Translations under genes and position numbers: made by a program | Shown: one piece after another, positions 43,414 to 52,774 of the stretch | Layout: every line of letters starts with the position of its first letter | How positions within the stretch are numbered: position 1 is the first letter of the stretch | Origin: Psychrobacter sp. ANT_WB68 | GTDB taxonomy: Bacteria; Pseudomonadota; Gammaproteobacteria; Pseudomonadales; Moraxellaceae | Direction: 5' to 3' | Length of the DNA: 64,000 nucleotides | Assembly (NCBI RefSeq): GCF_008369115.1 | Contig: NZ_VOAZ01000001.1 | Location: 1 to 64,000 of the forward strand | Notes under the pieces: generated by a model | The model's input: only the letters and a program-made list of their open reading frames with translations | Database searches by the model: none | Told to the model about the DNA's origin: nothing

Positions 43414-45141
43414 ATGGAAAATCAGGGTAACTTAATTCGTCGTGATGACAAAGCGTGGCTCAAAACTTATGAAAAGCTTGGTATTCAATATCATATTGAT
43501 ATGCCAGCCGCCAATACCTCTTTAATCGATATATTTGAACAGAATTTTGTTAAACATGCTGGTCGTACCGCTTTTGTATGTATGGATGTAAAGCTCTCCT
43601 ACGAAGATTTAGATCGTTATAGCAAACAAATTGCCGCTTACTTACAATCGCTTGGACTGCAAAAAGGCGATAAAGTGGCGGTTATGATGCCCAATATCTT
43701 ACAGCTGCCGGTTACCGTATTAGGTGTTCTACGTGCTGGCATGACCTTGGTCAACGTCAATCCACTGTATACCACACAAGAACTGAAGCATCAGTTAGAA
43801 GACTCTGAGGCCAAAGCGTTGTTTATTCTGGAGAACTTTGCCAAAACCTATGAAGACATTGGCAAAGACTTGGTGGATCATGTTATGGTCACCTCGATGG
43901 GTGATTTGATGAGCCCGTTAAAAGGTTTTATCGTCAATACTGTCGTGCGCCGCGTCAAAAAACTGGTGCCTCACTACACGCTTAAAAAGAGCGTAAACTT
44001 TAAAAAAGCCCTCAATAAATTATCGGCTAAAAAGTATAAACGTCCAACCAATATCGGGCTTGAGGATGTGGCAGTACTACAGTATACCGGTGGTACAACA
44101 GGTGTCGCAAAAGGCGCAATGCTCACGCACGGCAACTTGGTCGCAAACTTAATTCAGTGTGATACGTATCTTGGCGATGCTTTTGATAAGTTTGAAGGGC
44201 TTAATGAGCAGCCTGTTATTATGACTGCCTTGCCGCTGTATCATATTTTCTCATTCACGGTTTGTGGCATGTTTGGCTTATATCGCGGCTGTATCGGACT
44301 ATTGGTGCCAAACCCACGTGATGGCGCAAGCTTAATCAAAGCTTATAAAGACTACCCACCCGCGTTTTTCCCAGCAGTAAACACGCTATTTAATGCGCTC
44401 GCTAATAGTGAGGCATTTAAAGCCTTAGATCATAGCAAGCTTGAGATGTCTATGGGCGGCGGGATGGCAGTTTTAAAAGACACCGCTGAAAAATGGCAAA
44501 AAATTACCGGTAATATCATCGTTCAAGGTTATGGTCTATCAGAGACCTCTCCCGTTGCATCAGCAAACCCGGAAGGTACCGGTGAGTTCTCAGGTAATAT
44601 CGGTCTACCGATGCCTGGAACGGACATGGCTATCTTGGATGAAGAGGGTAATGAAGTCGCACTGGGTGAGCGTGGCGAGATTTGTGTTCGTGGTCCGCAG
44701 GTAATGAAAGGTTACTGGAAGCGCGAAGATGCGACAGCTGAAGTCATGACTTCTGACGGTTATTTCCGTACCGGTGATATCGGCGTGATGGATGAAGAAG
44801 GCTACTTTAAGATTGTCGATCGCAAAAAGAATATGATTTTGGTATCAGGATTTAACGTTTATCCAAACGAAGTGGAAGATGTGATGTCAGCTCATCCAAA
44901 GATTTTGGAATGTGGCGTCATCGGTGTCGATGATGAAAAGAGTGGCGAAGTACCGAAGATTTATGTCGTACGTAGTGATGACAGCTTGACGAAGGAAGAA
45001 GTGCTTGCTTATAGTAAAGAACATCTCACTGGCTATAAGCGCCCACGCTATGTTGAGTTTATCGATGAGTTACCAAAATCTAACGTTGGTAAGATTTTAC
45101 ACAAAGACTTACGCGCTTTAGAAGAGAAGAATCACGGTTAA
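43414..45141 (+). CDS. fadD: Long-chain-fatty-acid--CoA ligase (first copy)
   Basis: FadD activates fatty acids to acyl-CoA through an acyl-AMP intermediate, at the inner face of the cytoplasmic membrane. The 575-residue protein has the P-loop-like A3 motif YTGGTTGVAKGAMLTHG at about 224-240, GYGLSETSP, and YFRTGDIG. The C-terminal hinge and catalytic Lys region is KSNVGKILHKDLR. AGGAG precedes the ATG. A second, clearly homologous ligase follows 454 bases downstream, so this is a tandem duplication of an old kind, with many substitutions. Confidence 0.93.
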   Translation: MENQGNLIRRDDKAWLKTYEKLGIQYHIDMPAANTSLIDIFEQNFVKHAGRTAFVCMDVKLSYEDLDRYSKQIAAYLQSLGLQKGDKVAVMMPNILQLPVTVLGVLRAGMTLVNVNPLYTTQELKHQLEDSEAKALFILENFAKTYEDIGKDLVDHVMVTSMGDLMSPLKGFIVNTVVRRVKKLVPHYTLKKSVNFKKALNKLSAKKYKRPTNIGLEDVAVLQYTGGTTGVAKGAMLTHGNLVANLIQCDTYLGDAFDKFEGLNEQPVIMTALPLYHIFSFTVCGMFGLYRGCIGLLVPNPRDGASLIKAYKDYPPAFFPAVNTLFNALANSEAFKALDHSKLEMSMGGGMAVLKDTAEKWQKITGNIIVQGYGLSETSPVASANPEGTGEFSGNIGLPMPGTDMAILDEEGNEVALGERGEICVRGPQVMKGYWKREDATAEVMTSDGYFRTGDIGVMDEEGYFKIVDRKKNMILVSGFNVYPNEVEDVMSAHPKILECGVIGVDDEKSGEVPKIYVVRSDDSLTKEEVLAYSKEHLTGYKRPRYVEFIDELPKSNVGKILHKDLRALEEKNHG

Positions 45142-45244
45142 GTAACTTAGCATCGAATATCAAGCTTTTTACCCATAATTATCAGTTTTAATGCATGATA
45201 AATAGAGTTGAAAACCACTAGGTATTCGATGTGGTAATAGTGAA

Positions 45245-45288
45245 AAATGATAAGGTCGTTTATATAAGACCTTATCATTTTTTTTATT
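45245..45288 (+). terminator. Terminator of first fadD
   Basis: A 13-bp perfect stem (45245-45257 with 45268-45280, core ATGATAAGGTC / GACCTTATCAT) and a run of T. It makes the two ligase genes separate transcription units. Confidence 0.92.
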
Positions 45289-45594
45289 TTTCTAGGATGA
45301 TTTGACCGTATTCATAGAGAATGGTGAGCAAAACTGCTATAGTTCATACCGATTATCTCTTTTTATTTCACGATAAAAGTGCGTGATTAACCGCTTGCAT
45401 AATAGTGAGCGTAAACTTAGGCATCAGCCTAAAATTTTTCGATTTAAAAATTTTGTGCATAACCGTGGTGCCCAGCGCTTAGGTGATGAGCAGTTTGTTA
45501 TTCACAGGTTTTTAATTTTATAAATACGTGGTTGGCGACCACGGTAAGGGCAGAAAATATACTCTATATTTAACGGTAACATTTAGGAAAGACT
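45289..45594 (+). other. Spacer upstream of second fadD
   Basis: 306 bases without a gene. An AT-only inverted repeat AAAATTTTT / AAAAATTTT lies around 45431-45455. This could be part of the promoter of the second ligase gene; no clear hexamers are assigned. Confidence 0.45.
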
Positions 45595-47376
45595 ATGACG
45601 GACAGTATCAATAAAGAAACCACCAATCATAACGCTGCGAGTAATACTCAATCAATGGTTGAAAATGCATTTCCTACCATGCCGACGATAGATAGCGACA
45701 GTCCATGGCTGAGCTCTTATGAGCGCTATGGTATCGGGGCAACAATCGATATGCCAGATGACAGTACGTCTTTACTTGAAGTGTTCGAGCGTAACTTTAG
45801 CCGTTATGGACAAAAACCTGCCTACATCTGCATGGGCGCCTCTATTACCTATAAGCAATTAGACTTATACAGTCGTCAAATTGCTAGCTACTTACAATCG
45901 CTAGGATTGGTGAAAGGCGATAAAGTGGGGGTGATGATGCCCAATATCTTGCAGTATCCAGTGGTGGCGTTAGGTATCATACGTGCTGGTATGGTGCTGG
46001 TTAATGTCAACCCTTTATATACCAGTCGTGAGTTATCGCATCAGCTACATGACAGTGGTACGAAAGCCTTATTTATCGTTGAGAATTTTGCAAAAACCTA
46101 TCAAGATGCGGAAGATAAGGGTCAGGTTAAGCATGTCATCGTCTGTAAAATTGGCGACATGCTAGGCACGATAAAAGGGCCAGTGGTTAACTTGGTCGCG
46201 CGCCATATCAAAAAGATGATTCCAGCTTATCATCTGCCAGAGAGCACCAGCTTTAAGCATGCGTTAAATGCAGTCTCAGCCAGCAAATATAAGCGTCCAG
46301 ATTTAAATTTAAGCGATGTGGCATTGTTGCAATATACTGGCGGTACGACCGGTGTTGCCAAAGGTGCAATGCTCTCGCATGGTAATTTAGTCGCTAATAT
46401 GCTGCAGATTAGTGTCTTGATGGATAGTGCTTTCGAAGATGATATCGACGCTACGGATGTTCTTTTGACCGCACTACCGCTATACCATGTGTTCTCATTT
46501 ATGGTTTGTGGCATGTATAGTATGTACCAAGGTTGTGCAGGCTTGCTCATCCCGAACCCACGTGATTTGGATGGTCTCATTAAAGAGATGGGCAAATATA
46601 AACCTGCCTACATCCCTGCGGTAAACACCTTGTTTAATGGTTTGGTTCATAAAGAAGGCTTTGCTGACCTAGATTTCTCTAACCTAAAAGCATCGATTGG
46701 CGGCGGTATGTCAGTATTGCCAAGCGTGGCAAAAGAGTGGCATAAAATCACTGGTCTGCCCATCGTTGAAGGCTATGGTTTGTCTGAGACCTCACCAGTG
46801 GTTGCCTTTAACCCGATGACCATCTCTGAATTTACCGGTAAAATTGGTATTCCTGCCTCTAGCACCGACGTAATTTTGATTGATGAAGAGGAAAATGAAG
46901 TCGCACTAGGTGATCGCGGTGAAATTTGTGTCAAAGGTCCGCAAGTGATGATTGGCTATCAAAATCGTCCTGAAGAAACGGCTGAAGCCTTTACGGCCAG
47001 TGGTCACCTCAAAACAGGTGACATCGGTATTATGGACGAAAAAGGTTTTATAAAAATTGTCGATCGCAAAAAAGACATGATTTTGGTTTCTGGTTTTAAC
47101 GTGTATCCAAATGAAATCGAAGAAGTCATGAGCGAGCATCCAGGAGTAGTGGAGTGCGGTGCCATTGGTATTCCGAATGACCAGCGCGGTGAAGAGCCAA
47201 AGCTGTTTGTGGTCAAAAAAGGCGATGTGACCGAGCAAGAGTTGCTTGATTTTGGCAAAAAGCAATTGACTGGCTATAAACGTCCGCGTCATATCCAATT
47301 CGTTGATGAATTACCAAAATCAAACGTCGGTAAAATCCTACGTAAAGAATTGCGTAAGATGGAAGGTTTAGAATAA
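45595..47376 (+). CDS. fadD: Long-chain-fatty-acid--CoA ligase (second copy)
   Basis: Same enzyme class as the preceding ligase, 593 residues. The motifs are YTGGTTGVAKGAMLSHG (about 246-262), GYGLSETSP, LKTGDIG and KSNVGKILRKELR. The N-terminus has an extra polar segment of about 18 residues compared with the first copy. AGGAAAG precedes the ATG. The two differ across the acyl-binding middle region, so different chain-length preference is possible but not shown. A strong hairpin without a T run follows at 47401. Confidence 0.92.
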   Translation: MTDSINKETTNHNAASNTQSMVENAFPTMPTIDSDSPWLSSYERYGIGATIDMPDDSTSLLEVFERNFSRYGQKPAYICMGASITYKQLDLYSRQIASYLQSLGLVKGDKVGVMMPNILQYPVVALGIIRAGMVLVNVNPLYTSRELSHQLHDSGTKALFIVENFAKTYQDAEDKGQVKHVIVCKIGDMLGTIKGPVVNLVARHIKKMIPAYHLPESTSFKHALNAVSASKYKRPDLNLSDVALLQYTGGTTGVAKGAMLSHGNLVANMLQISVLMDSAFEDDIDATDVLLTALPLYHVFSFMVCGMYSMYQGCAGLLIPNPRDLDGLIKEMGKYKPAYIPAVNTLFNGLVHKEGFADLDFSNLKASIGGGMSVLPSVAKEWHKITGLPIVEGYGLSETSPVVAFNPMTISEFTGKIGIPASSTDVILIDEEENEVALGDRGEICVKGPQVMIGYQNRPEETAEAFTASGHLKTGDIGIMDEKGFIKIVDRKKDMILVSGFNVYPNEIEEVMSEHPGVVECGAIGIPNDQRGEEPKLFVVKKGDVTEQELLDFGKKQLTGYKRPRHIQFVDELPKSNVGKILRKELRKMEGLE

Positions 47377-47400
47377 AATCAACGCTAAATCTTACTAAAG

Positions 47401-47443
47401 CAGCGGCGTAATAGCTTGAGCGAATCTTGCTATTGCGCCGCTG
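47401..47443 (+). repeat. 15-bp hairpin after second fadD
   Basis: CAGCGGCGTAATAGC (47401-47415) pairs with GCTATTGCGCCGCTG (47429-47443), with one G-T pair and a 13-base loop. There is no T run, so it is not a standard intrinsic terminator; mRNA 3' protection is one option. Confidence 0.75.
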
Positions 47444-47609
47444 TCACGTTAGGATATCGTCATATTGATGTCTGCTAGGGCCTGCGGTTGTTTTTTAGGG
47501 TGGTGTAACAATGACCATCATACCCCACCAAATAAATACCAATCAACCACGTAGCGACGAACCTCTTATTTTATAATCCTGCTTTTACAACACCGTACTA
47601 GGAAATTTT

Positions 47610-48326
47610 ATGCGTATTGACAACCGTGAGCTTAACCAACTTCGCTCAATCAGCTTTGAGCGCCATTACACTAAGCATGCCGAAGGGTCAGTATTGGTCA
47701 GCTTTGGCGATACCAAAGTATTATGTACCGCGAGCGTTGAGTCTGGCGTGCCGCGCTGGCTCAAAGGTAAAGGCAAGGGCTGGATTACAGCGGAATACGG
47801 TATGTTGCCACGTGCGACCAATACCCGTAATCAACGTGAAGCGGCACGCGGTAAACAATCAGGTCGTACGCAAGAAATCCAGCGTTTAATCGGTCGTAGC
47901 TTAAGGGCGATGATTGATTTGAGTAAGCTTGGCGAAAATACCATTTATCTTGATTGTGATGTGTTGCAAGCGGATGGCGGCACGCGTACGGCTAGTGTGA
48001 CGGGCGCCGCTATTGCCCTTATTGATGCGTTAGAAAGCCTACAAAAAACCAAAAAATTAAAAGCTGATCCATTAATTGGTTTGGTAGCTGCAGTATCTGT
48101 TGGTATGAAAGATGGCGAAGCGTATCTCGATTTAAACTACGAAGAAGACGCCAGTTGTGATACCGATTTAAATGTGGTGATGACCCAAAAAGGTGAGTTT
48201 ATCGAGCTGCAAGGTACGGCAGAAGAAAAGCCATTTACCCGTACTCAAGCAGACGATATGCTGATTCTTGCCGAAAAAGGCATCGCTGAGTTGATTGCCA
48301 TGCAAAAAACAGCCCTAGGCTGGTAG
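47610..48326 (+). CDS. rph: Ribonuclease PH
   Basis: RNase PH trims the 3' ends of tRNA precursors by phosphorolysis. The 238-residue protein begins with [12 protein letters not shown] and has [19 protein letters not shown]. The conserved phosphate-binding [21 protein letters not shown] lies at about 85-105. The catalytic [19 protein letters not shown] and the C-terminal EKGIAEL are also present. Full length and intact, unlike the frameshifted rph of E. coli K-12. AGGAAA precedes the ATG. Confidence 0.97.
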   Translation: MRIDNRELNQLRSISFERHYTKHAEGSVLVSFGDTKVLCTASVESGVPRWLKGKGKGWITAEYGMLPRATNTRNQREAARGKQSGRTQEIQRLIGRSLRAMIDLSKLGENTIYLDCDVLQADGGTRTASVTGAAIALIDALESLQKTKKLKADPLIGLVAAVSVGMKDGEAYLDLNYEEDASCDTDLNVVMTQKGEFIELQGTAEEKPFTRTQADDMLILAEKGIAELIAMQKTALGW

Positions 48327-48400
48327 TCATATCAGACCACCATACGGCTGACACTCGTGTTTTAATAATACTTTCACTGCTCTTTCATAGGTAATCGTGC

Positions 48401-48892
48401 ATGCTAAAGCTGACTGATGACGGCGCTAAAATCACTTTGCAAGGTCAGCCTAGTACGGCTGACAATGGGTTGTTTTGGTTTGGCTTCGCATTATTGGTTG
48501 GGGCAGTGGCGGTTGCTTTGGCAATGAGTTTACTACCTGAGCGCTTGGCTATCGGCGCTCTGGCATTACTTATCATTGGCAGTTTCGTTTTTAATCGGCA
48601 ACGCCAGCAGCATAAAAAAGCCATGAGCGGCGTTATCAGTAGCGGCGTATTGTGGGTACGTGATGGTGAGATGGTGCATGACCATCAAGGGAAACGTGAG
48701 CATATTCATCTGACCGATGGCGACAAAATCAACCTGATCGGTGAACAGCTACAGATTGTTGATTGTGATGACATACGTAAGTACTTGATTAGCGGTTTTG
48801 ACAATATCCAAGAAGCAACCGCTGCCAAAGCTATCCTACAAGGGCAGACGCTGACCAAGCGCCATGCTAATATTAAAATGAGTAACGATTAA
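48401..48892 (+). CDS. Membrane protein of unknown function
   Basis: A 163-residue protein with two predicted membrane segments, at about 26-44 and 47-64, and a soluble part after residue 70. The soluble part is beta-rich, with VLWVRDGEMVHDHQGKREHI. It has the look of a small membrane-anchored domain facing the cytoplasm. I recognise no named family. An AGG lies before the ATG. It follows rph by 74 bases without a terminator, so co-transcription with rph is possible. Confidence 0.65.
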   Translation: MLKLTDDGAKITLQGQPSTADNGLFWFGFALLVGAVAVALAMSLLPERLAIGALALLIIGSFVFNRQRQQHKKAMSGVISSGVLWVRDGEMVHDHQGKREHIHLTDGDKINLIGEQLQIVDCDDIRKYLISGFDNIQEATAAKAILQGQTLTKRHANIKMSND

Positions 48893-49234
48893 AATATTGA
48901 TCAGCTTTTAATGCTCTAATCATACTATGACTGACATTCAAACTGATGGCCGACTATGCTTTTCAAATCGCCGCCCGCCTCTCTAAAACCCTTCGCTGAC
49001 TGACCACTTATCCTTAATATCACACCTTTTATCGCTTATCTTAGAGCAATAATACTTGCAGATTCCTGTACAAATGGTTTATAAGTAGGGTTGAAAAATC
49101 TCATCTTACTTATCGTTAATGCGGTTATTGATCTTATCGTTAATGCGGTTATTGATACTGAATATCGATACTAGATTATTAATACTGAATTGTGAATACT
49201 AGGCTATCAATAATATGTTGACAAGGAGTTAGTC
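48893..49234 (+). other. Spacer with 24-bp tandem duplication and phased ATACT motifs
   Basis: 342 bases without a gene. It includes the tandem repeat described at 49109-49200; the rest is unremarkable AT-rich sequence. Confidence 0.55.
49109..49200 (+). repeat. Perfect 24-bp tandem repeat followed by phased ATACT motifs
   Basis: Two identical, directly adjacent 24-bp units, beginning CTTATCGTTAATGCGG, occupy 49109-49132 and 49133-49156. ATACT then recurs at 49155, 49168, 49182 and 49196, 13-14 bp apart. It lies just upstream of the NlpC-like gene. Confidence 0.9.
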
Positions 49235-50044
49235 ATGTCGCGTTTGTCCCTTTGGTCAATCACAACATCGTGCAGTGCATTTCTACTTAGCTTCGGGGCG
49301 GTCGGTCAAGTTCATGCCGATAGTATGAGCACCTTGATTGCGCAAAAATCTGCCCAACCTGATTATAGTGCCCGTTATAGCCCAGCGTACTCGGCTGTCC
49401 CTTCTGCCAAAATCAGCACGCGCTCTACCATCCAACGTGCTAATACCTCTCCTAACTATCGCTCAAATACGAGTAATGCGCAGCCAAGCTATTCTAACAA
49501 CAACCATTCTAATCAGAATGCTTACCTTGGTAACGCTCAAAACAATTATCGTTATCCGGAAGTACAACGCCAAGCACCATCTGTTCTGCCCGCATTTTTA
49601 TCCGGCAATTATGATAACGTCGATAGCGAATATTTGCCGCTGCTGAGCAATGCTGAAACCCAAAGCAGTCAGGCGGCGCGCGAAGTTATCAGTACCGCGC
49701 GTAAGATGGCATTAAATGAGCGTGCGATTATTAAAGGTGGCTGCTGGGATTATCTCAATGCCGTGTTTAACCGGGCAGGAGTGAGCCGCGATACCATCCA
49801 TAAAGGCACCTACGGTCAAGGTCCTTATGCCAGTAGCAAGGATATTGAAGTCGGTGATTGGCTCTACTATATCAACCACGGCTACAATGGCGTCGAGCAT
49901 AGTGGACTATTTGTTGGTTGGGTTGATGAGAGCGCCAAGCAAGCCTTGATACTCAGCTATGCGGGCGAAAATCGCCGTGAGCCTGCGCGCTACCGTGTTT
50001 ATGATTTGAGCAATGTTTATCAAATCATGCGACCAAACGTTTAA
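49235..50044 (+). CDS. Secreted NlpC/P60-like protein (putative)
   Basis: A 269-residue protein with a signal peptide ending near VHADS (about 29). A long Ser/Asn/Tyr-rich low-complexity segment (about 40-120) and a compact C-terminal domain follow. The latter has GGCWDYLNAVFNRAG with Cys170, IEVGDWLYYINH, and EHSGLFVGW with His222. This Cys, strand, His order is that of NlpC/P60-type papain-like cell-wall peptidases, with Cys after GG instead of the usual DCSG. I infer a peptidoglycan or amidase-type role; the match is by pattern only. AAGGAG precedes the ATG. Confidence 0.5.
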   Translation: MSRLSLWSITTSCSAFLLSFGAVGQVHADSMSTLIAQKSAQPDYSARYSPAYSAVPSAKISTRSTIQRANTSPNYRSNTSNAQPSYSNNNHSNQNAYLGNAQNNYRYPEVQRQAPSVLPAFLSGNYDNVDSEYLPLLSNAETQSSQAAREVISTARKMALNERAIIKGGCWDYLNAVFNRAGVSRDTIHKGTYGQGPYASSKDIEVGDWLYYINHGYNGVEHSGLFVGWVDESAKQALILSYAGENRREPARYRVYDLSNVYQIMRPNV

Positions 50045-50071
50045 AGGCATTTAATCAGCTTATTGAGACCT

Positions 50072-50115
50072 AAAAAAGCGTCCGTCACTTATTAAAGTAA
50101 CGGACGCTTTTTTAT
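50072..50115. terminator. Bidirectional terminator
   Basis: AGCGTCCGT pairs with ACGGACGCT, flanked by A6 and T6, with an inner ACTT / AAGT pair in the loop. It lies between the convergent NlpC-like gene and hemJ. Confidence 0.92.
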
Positions 50116-50177
50116 GGATTTTCAGTATAAAAATACAAAATACTTTTAAGGTAAATAAGCTTTACTGTTAGGTATTT

Positions 50178-50615
50178 TTAAAAGGGTTTTACCACCACTA
50201 AAATCACGATAATAACCAACGCAAACACTGGCACTTCGTTAAACCAACGCCAAAATTTATGCGACTTGTAATGCGGGTTATCAATGAGCTTTTTACGATA
50301 AAATCCGCATGCGCCATGATAGCCAGATAGCAGTATCACCAATAAGAGCTTTACGTGTAGCCAGCCCTGAGTTTTATAAACATCCCAGCCCAGTCCCAAC
50401 ATCCATAGACCAAATATCCAGGTGGCTATCATCGACGGCGTCATGATGCCGCGATAGAGCTTGCGCTCCATAATGGCAAAACGCTCGTGGCTGATGCTAT
50501 CGTCACTCATTGCATGATAAACGAATAAGCGTGGCAAATAGAATATCGCCGCAAACCAGCACACCATGGAGATAATGTGTGCCGCTTTAATCCAATTAAA
50601 ATAATCTGCCATCAT
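50178..50615 (-). CDS. hemJ: Protoporphyrinogen IX oxidase HemJ
   Basis: HemJ oxidises protoporphyrinogen IX to protoporphyrin IX in haem synthesis. It is the form used by Acinetobacter-type bacteria that lack HemG or HemY. The protein has four predicted membrane helices. It includes WIKAAHIISMVCWFAAIFYLPRLFVYH with the conserved His, WLHVKLLLVILLSGYHGACG, and RWFNEVPVFALVIIVILVVVKP near the C-terminus. The start is one of two adjacent ATG codons (50615 or 50612) after GAGAG; a frame extending to 50648 lacks support. 145 residues from 50615. Confidence 0.88.
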   Translation of the reverse strand: MMADYFNWIKAAHIISMVCWFAAIFYLPRLFVYHAMSDDSISHERFAIMERKLYRGIMTPSMIATWIFGLWMLGLGWDVYKTQGWLHVKLLLVILLSGYHGACGFYRKKLIDNPHYKSHKFWRWFNEVPVFALVIIVILVVVKPF

Positions 50616-50706
50616 ACTCTCTCTCTTACGATTTAATATTTCATGCACAATAACGTCGGCAAGCTTAGCGCAGATGACGCGATAATGGTAGCGGCACGCA
50701 TGGCAT

Positions 50707-51870
50707 CTATTCTGCTAAGACAACTTGCGACTGATGACCACTCATCGCGTCAAGTACTGGTACTTGCTTCGGCGCTCGTGGCGCGGCAAACTGCTTAGTC
50801 AAACCAAGCTCACGCATGAGTCTATCATCGCCTGATTGACTTGCATTGCCTGTGGTCAGAAGCTTATCACCATAAAAGAATGAATTTGCCCCTGCCATAA
50901 ATGCCAATGCTTGCTCAGAGTCAGACAAGCTTTCGCGCCCAGCAGATAGACGGACATAGCTGGTTGGACAGCAAATGCGCGTCACGGCAATAGTCCGTAT
51001 CCATTCAAGGACTGGTAGCTGACCTTCTGCTAAGACCTTGTCGCCGATCGGTGTCCCTTGAATAGGAACCAGTAGATTAACCGGAATGGATTCAGGCGCT
51101 TTGGGCATTTTAAGCAGCTCATGGACCCAGTCAATGCGATCATCACGGCTTTCGCCCATGCCAACGATGTTGCCACTACAAACGTTAATACCTGAATTGC
51201 GTACGTTTGCAATGGTATCTAGACGCTCATCATAGCTGCGGGTGCTGACGACTTGCTCGTAGTAACTTCTTGAGGTATCTAGATTATGATTGTAGTAGTC
51301 TAGTCCAGCATCTGCCAACTGTGCCGCTTGGTCTGTATCTAGCATACCAAGGGTCATACAGGTTTCAAGCCCCAATGCTTTCACCTCTTTCACCAGCTCT
51401 ACCACATAAGGCATGTCTTTGGCACTTGGGTGCTTCCACGCTGCACCCATACAAAATCGCGATGAACCTGTAGCCTTGGCGCGTTTGGCGGCGGCGATGA
51501 CCTTATCGACCTCGATCCGTTTTTCTGCTTGTAGCTTAGTGGTATCGCGGTGATGACCAGATTGGGAGCAGTAGCCACAATCTTCAGGGCAGTTGCCCGT
51601 TTTGATAGACAATAAGGTGCTGATTTGTACTTCATTGGCGGTAAAGTGTTGGCGGTGTATCGTCTGCGCTTGTAATAACAAATCCATCAATGGCAAATCA
51701 AATAATTGAGCAATCTGTTCACGGCTGTGCTTACTGGCTGTTTGTTGCTTGGTATTAGTTGCGTCTGTTGCTAATGTCGCTAAAAAATTATGGGACGCGT
51801 TTTTATTATTAAGTGTCGTATCAGTATGGTTATTGGCATTCGGTTCTGAGATATTAAGCAATCCTGCCAT
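50707..51870 (-). CDS. bioB: Biotin synthase
   Basis: BioB is a radical-SAM enzyme that inserts sulfur into dethiobiotin. The SAM-cluster motif is CPEDCGYC (C94, C98, C101). Further conserved blocks are [33 protein letters not shown] and [16 protein letters not shown]. At 387 residues it is longer than E. coli BioB (346), mainly through a polar N-terminal extension of about 45 residues rich in Asn and Thr. AAAGGA precedes the ATG. The other bio genes are not adjacent. It is 58 bases upstream of the end of its neighbour's spacer, with no terminator seen after it. Confidence 0.96.
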   Translation of the reverse strand: MAGLLNISEPNANNHTDTTLNNKNASHNFLATLATDATNTKQQTASKHSREQIAQLFDLPLMDLLLQAQTIHRQHFTANEVQISTLLSIKTGNCPEDCGYCSQSGHHRDTTKLQAEKRIEVDKVIAAAKRAKATGSSRFCMGAAWKHPSAKDMPYVVELVKEVKALGLETCMTLGMLDTDQAAQLADAGLDYYNHNLDTSRSYYEQVVSTRSYDERLDTIANVRNSGINVCSGNIVGMGESRDDRIDWVHELLKMPKAPESIPVNLLVPIQGTPIGDKVLAEGQLPVLEWIRTIAVTRICCPTSYVRLSAGRESLSDSEQALAFMAGANSFFYGDKLLTTGNASQSGDDRLMRELGLTKQFAAPRAPKQVPVLDAMSGHQSQVVLAE

Positions 51871-51986
51871 GAGATAAATCCTTTTATAACGGTATTAGAA
51901 GTGTTAGATAAATTAATAACTATTATTTAAATTAAGTAACCTTGGGTTTTTGCCTTTTATGAAGTTAAGGCGATAAAATCTAGGCA

Positions 51987-52024
51987 ATAAAAAAGGTTGC
52001 CGTATAGTATACCGCAACCTTTTT
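51987..52024 (-). terminator. Terminator of the SCP2-domain gene
   Basis: GGTTGC / GCAACC arms with an inner GTAT / ATAC pair (one C-C mismatch between) are flanked by A and T runs. It lies 66 bases beyond the stop of the minus-strand gene at 52090. Confidence 0.82.
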
Positions 52025-52089
52025 AGAAAATCAGAATAGTGCTAAGTAGCTTGTTAAATGTTAGTCAGCTACTTGTCTAAATTACTCAA

Positions 52090-52596
52090 TTATTTACCCA
52101 ACTTGTGCTTAGCAACACCGATCCAATGGTTAGCAAGTTTTTGTGCTTTATAAGCATATGGCTTGGCTTTTTGGATATAAGGTTTGTATTGTTCTGGGAT
52201 GGCTGGCACGATGTGTTTGGCAAGCTTATTGAACCACATCATTAGGCTGTAATCGCCTTCTATGGTTAAGTTACCTTCTTGCACGGCAGTCATAAAAGCA
52301 GGAAGACTGCCTTTGGTCAACAGCTTAACGCCTGTCATTGAGTCTTTAAAGTTAATGGTCAGGTCAGCTTTTTTAGCATGACCGCTGTGTTGGCTAAATG
52401 CACCATTATCAAAGCTATAATAACGCGCAACATCAGCTTCAGTACTGGCAAGCTCGATAGTTACTTTACGATCAGCAAACAGCGCTTTGACGTCTTCGTT
52501 ATCGCTATCAGCCAGCATCGATAAACGGTAACCAATCACTGCCAATAAAACATCTAACGGATCAGACTTGATATCTAGTACAGGAACAGTAAACAT
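52090..52596 (-). CDS. SCP2 sterol-binding domain protein
   Basis: A soluble 168-residue protein. The middle part, with FDNGAFSQHSGHAKKADLTINFKD and GNLTIEGDYSLMMWFNKLAK, is a recognisable SCP2 lipid-binding domain (about 60-130). The tail is basic, with several Tyr/Lys pairs, and may contact membrane. The domain is related to that of UbiJ, which binds isoprenoids in ubiquinone synthesis, but ubiE/ubiB are not nearby, so I do not assign that role. AGGAG precedes the ATG. Monocistronic. Confidence 0.75.
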   Translation of the reverse strand: MFTVPVLDIKSDPLDVLLAVIGYRLSMLADSDNEDVKALFADRKVTIELASTEADVARYYSFDNGAFSQHSGHAKKADLTINFKDSMTGVKLLTKGSLPAFMTAVQEGNLTIEGDYSLMMWFNKLAKHIVPAIPEQYKPYIQKAKPYAYKAQKLANHWIGVAKHKLGK

Positions 52597-52774
52597 AATC
52601 GAACTCCTAAAGAATAAGACGCAAAATAATGCGTACTTTATAACAATTTTTGCGACAAATATATAATTAGATTATAAACGATTGAACGAATGATAGGTTT
52701 CAATTCTTTAGGAGTTACGTAGAGCGCCTTAAGTATCTTGTAACATTCGATGACGGCAGTATGACGGGATAAAA

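Noticed and set aside
49109..49156. Possible CRISPR array
   Set aside because: Only two directly adjacent 24-bp copies, no spacers and no cas genes nearby.
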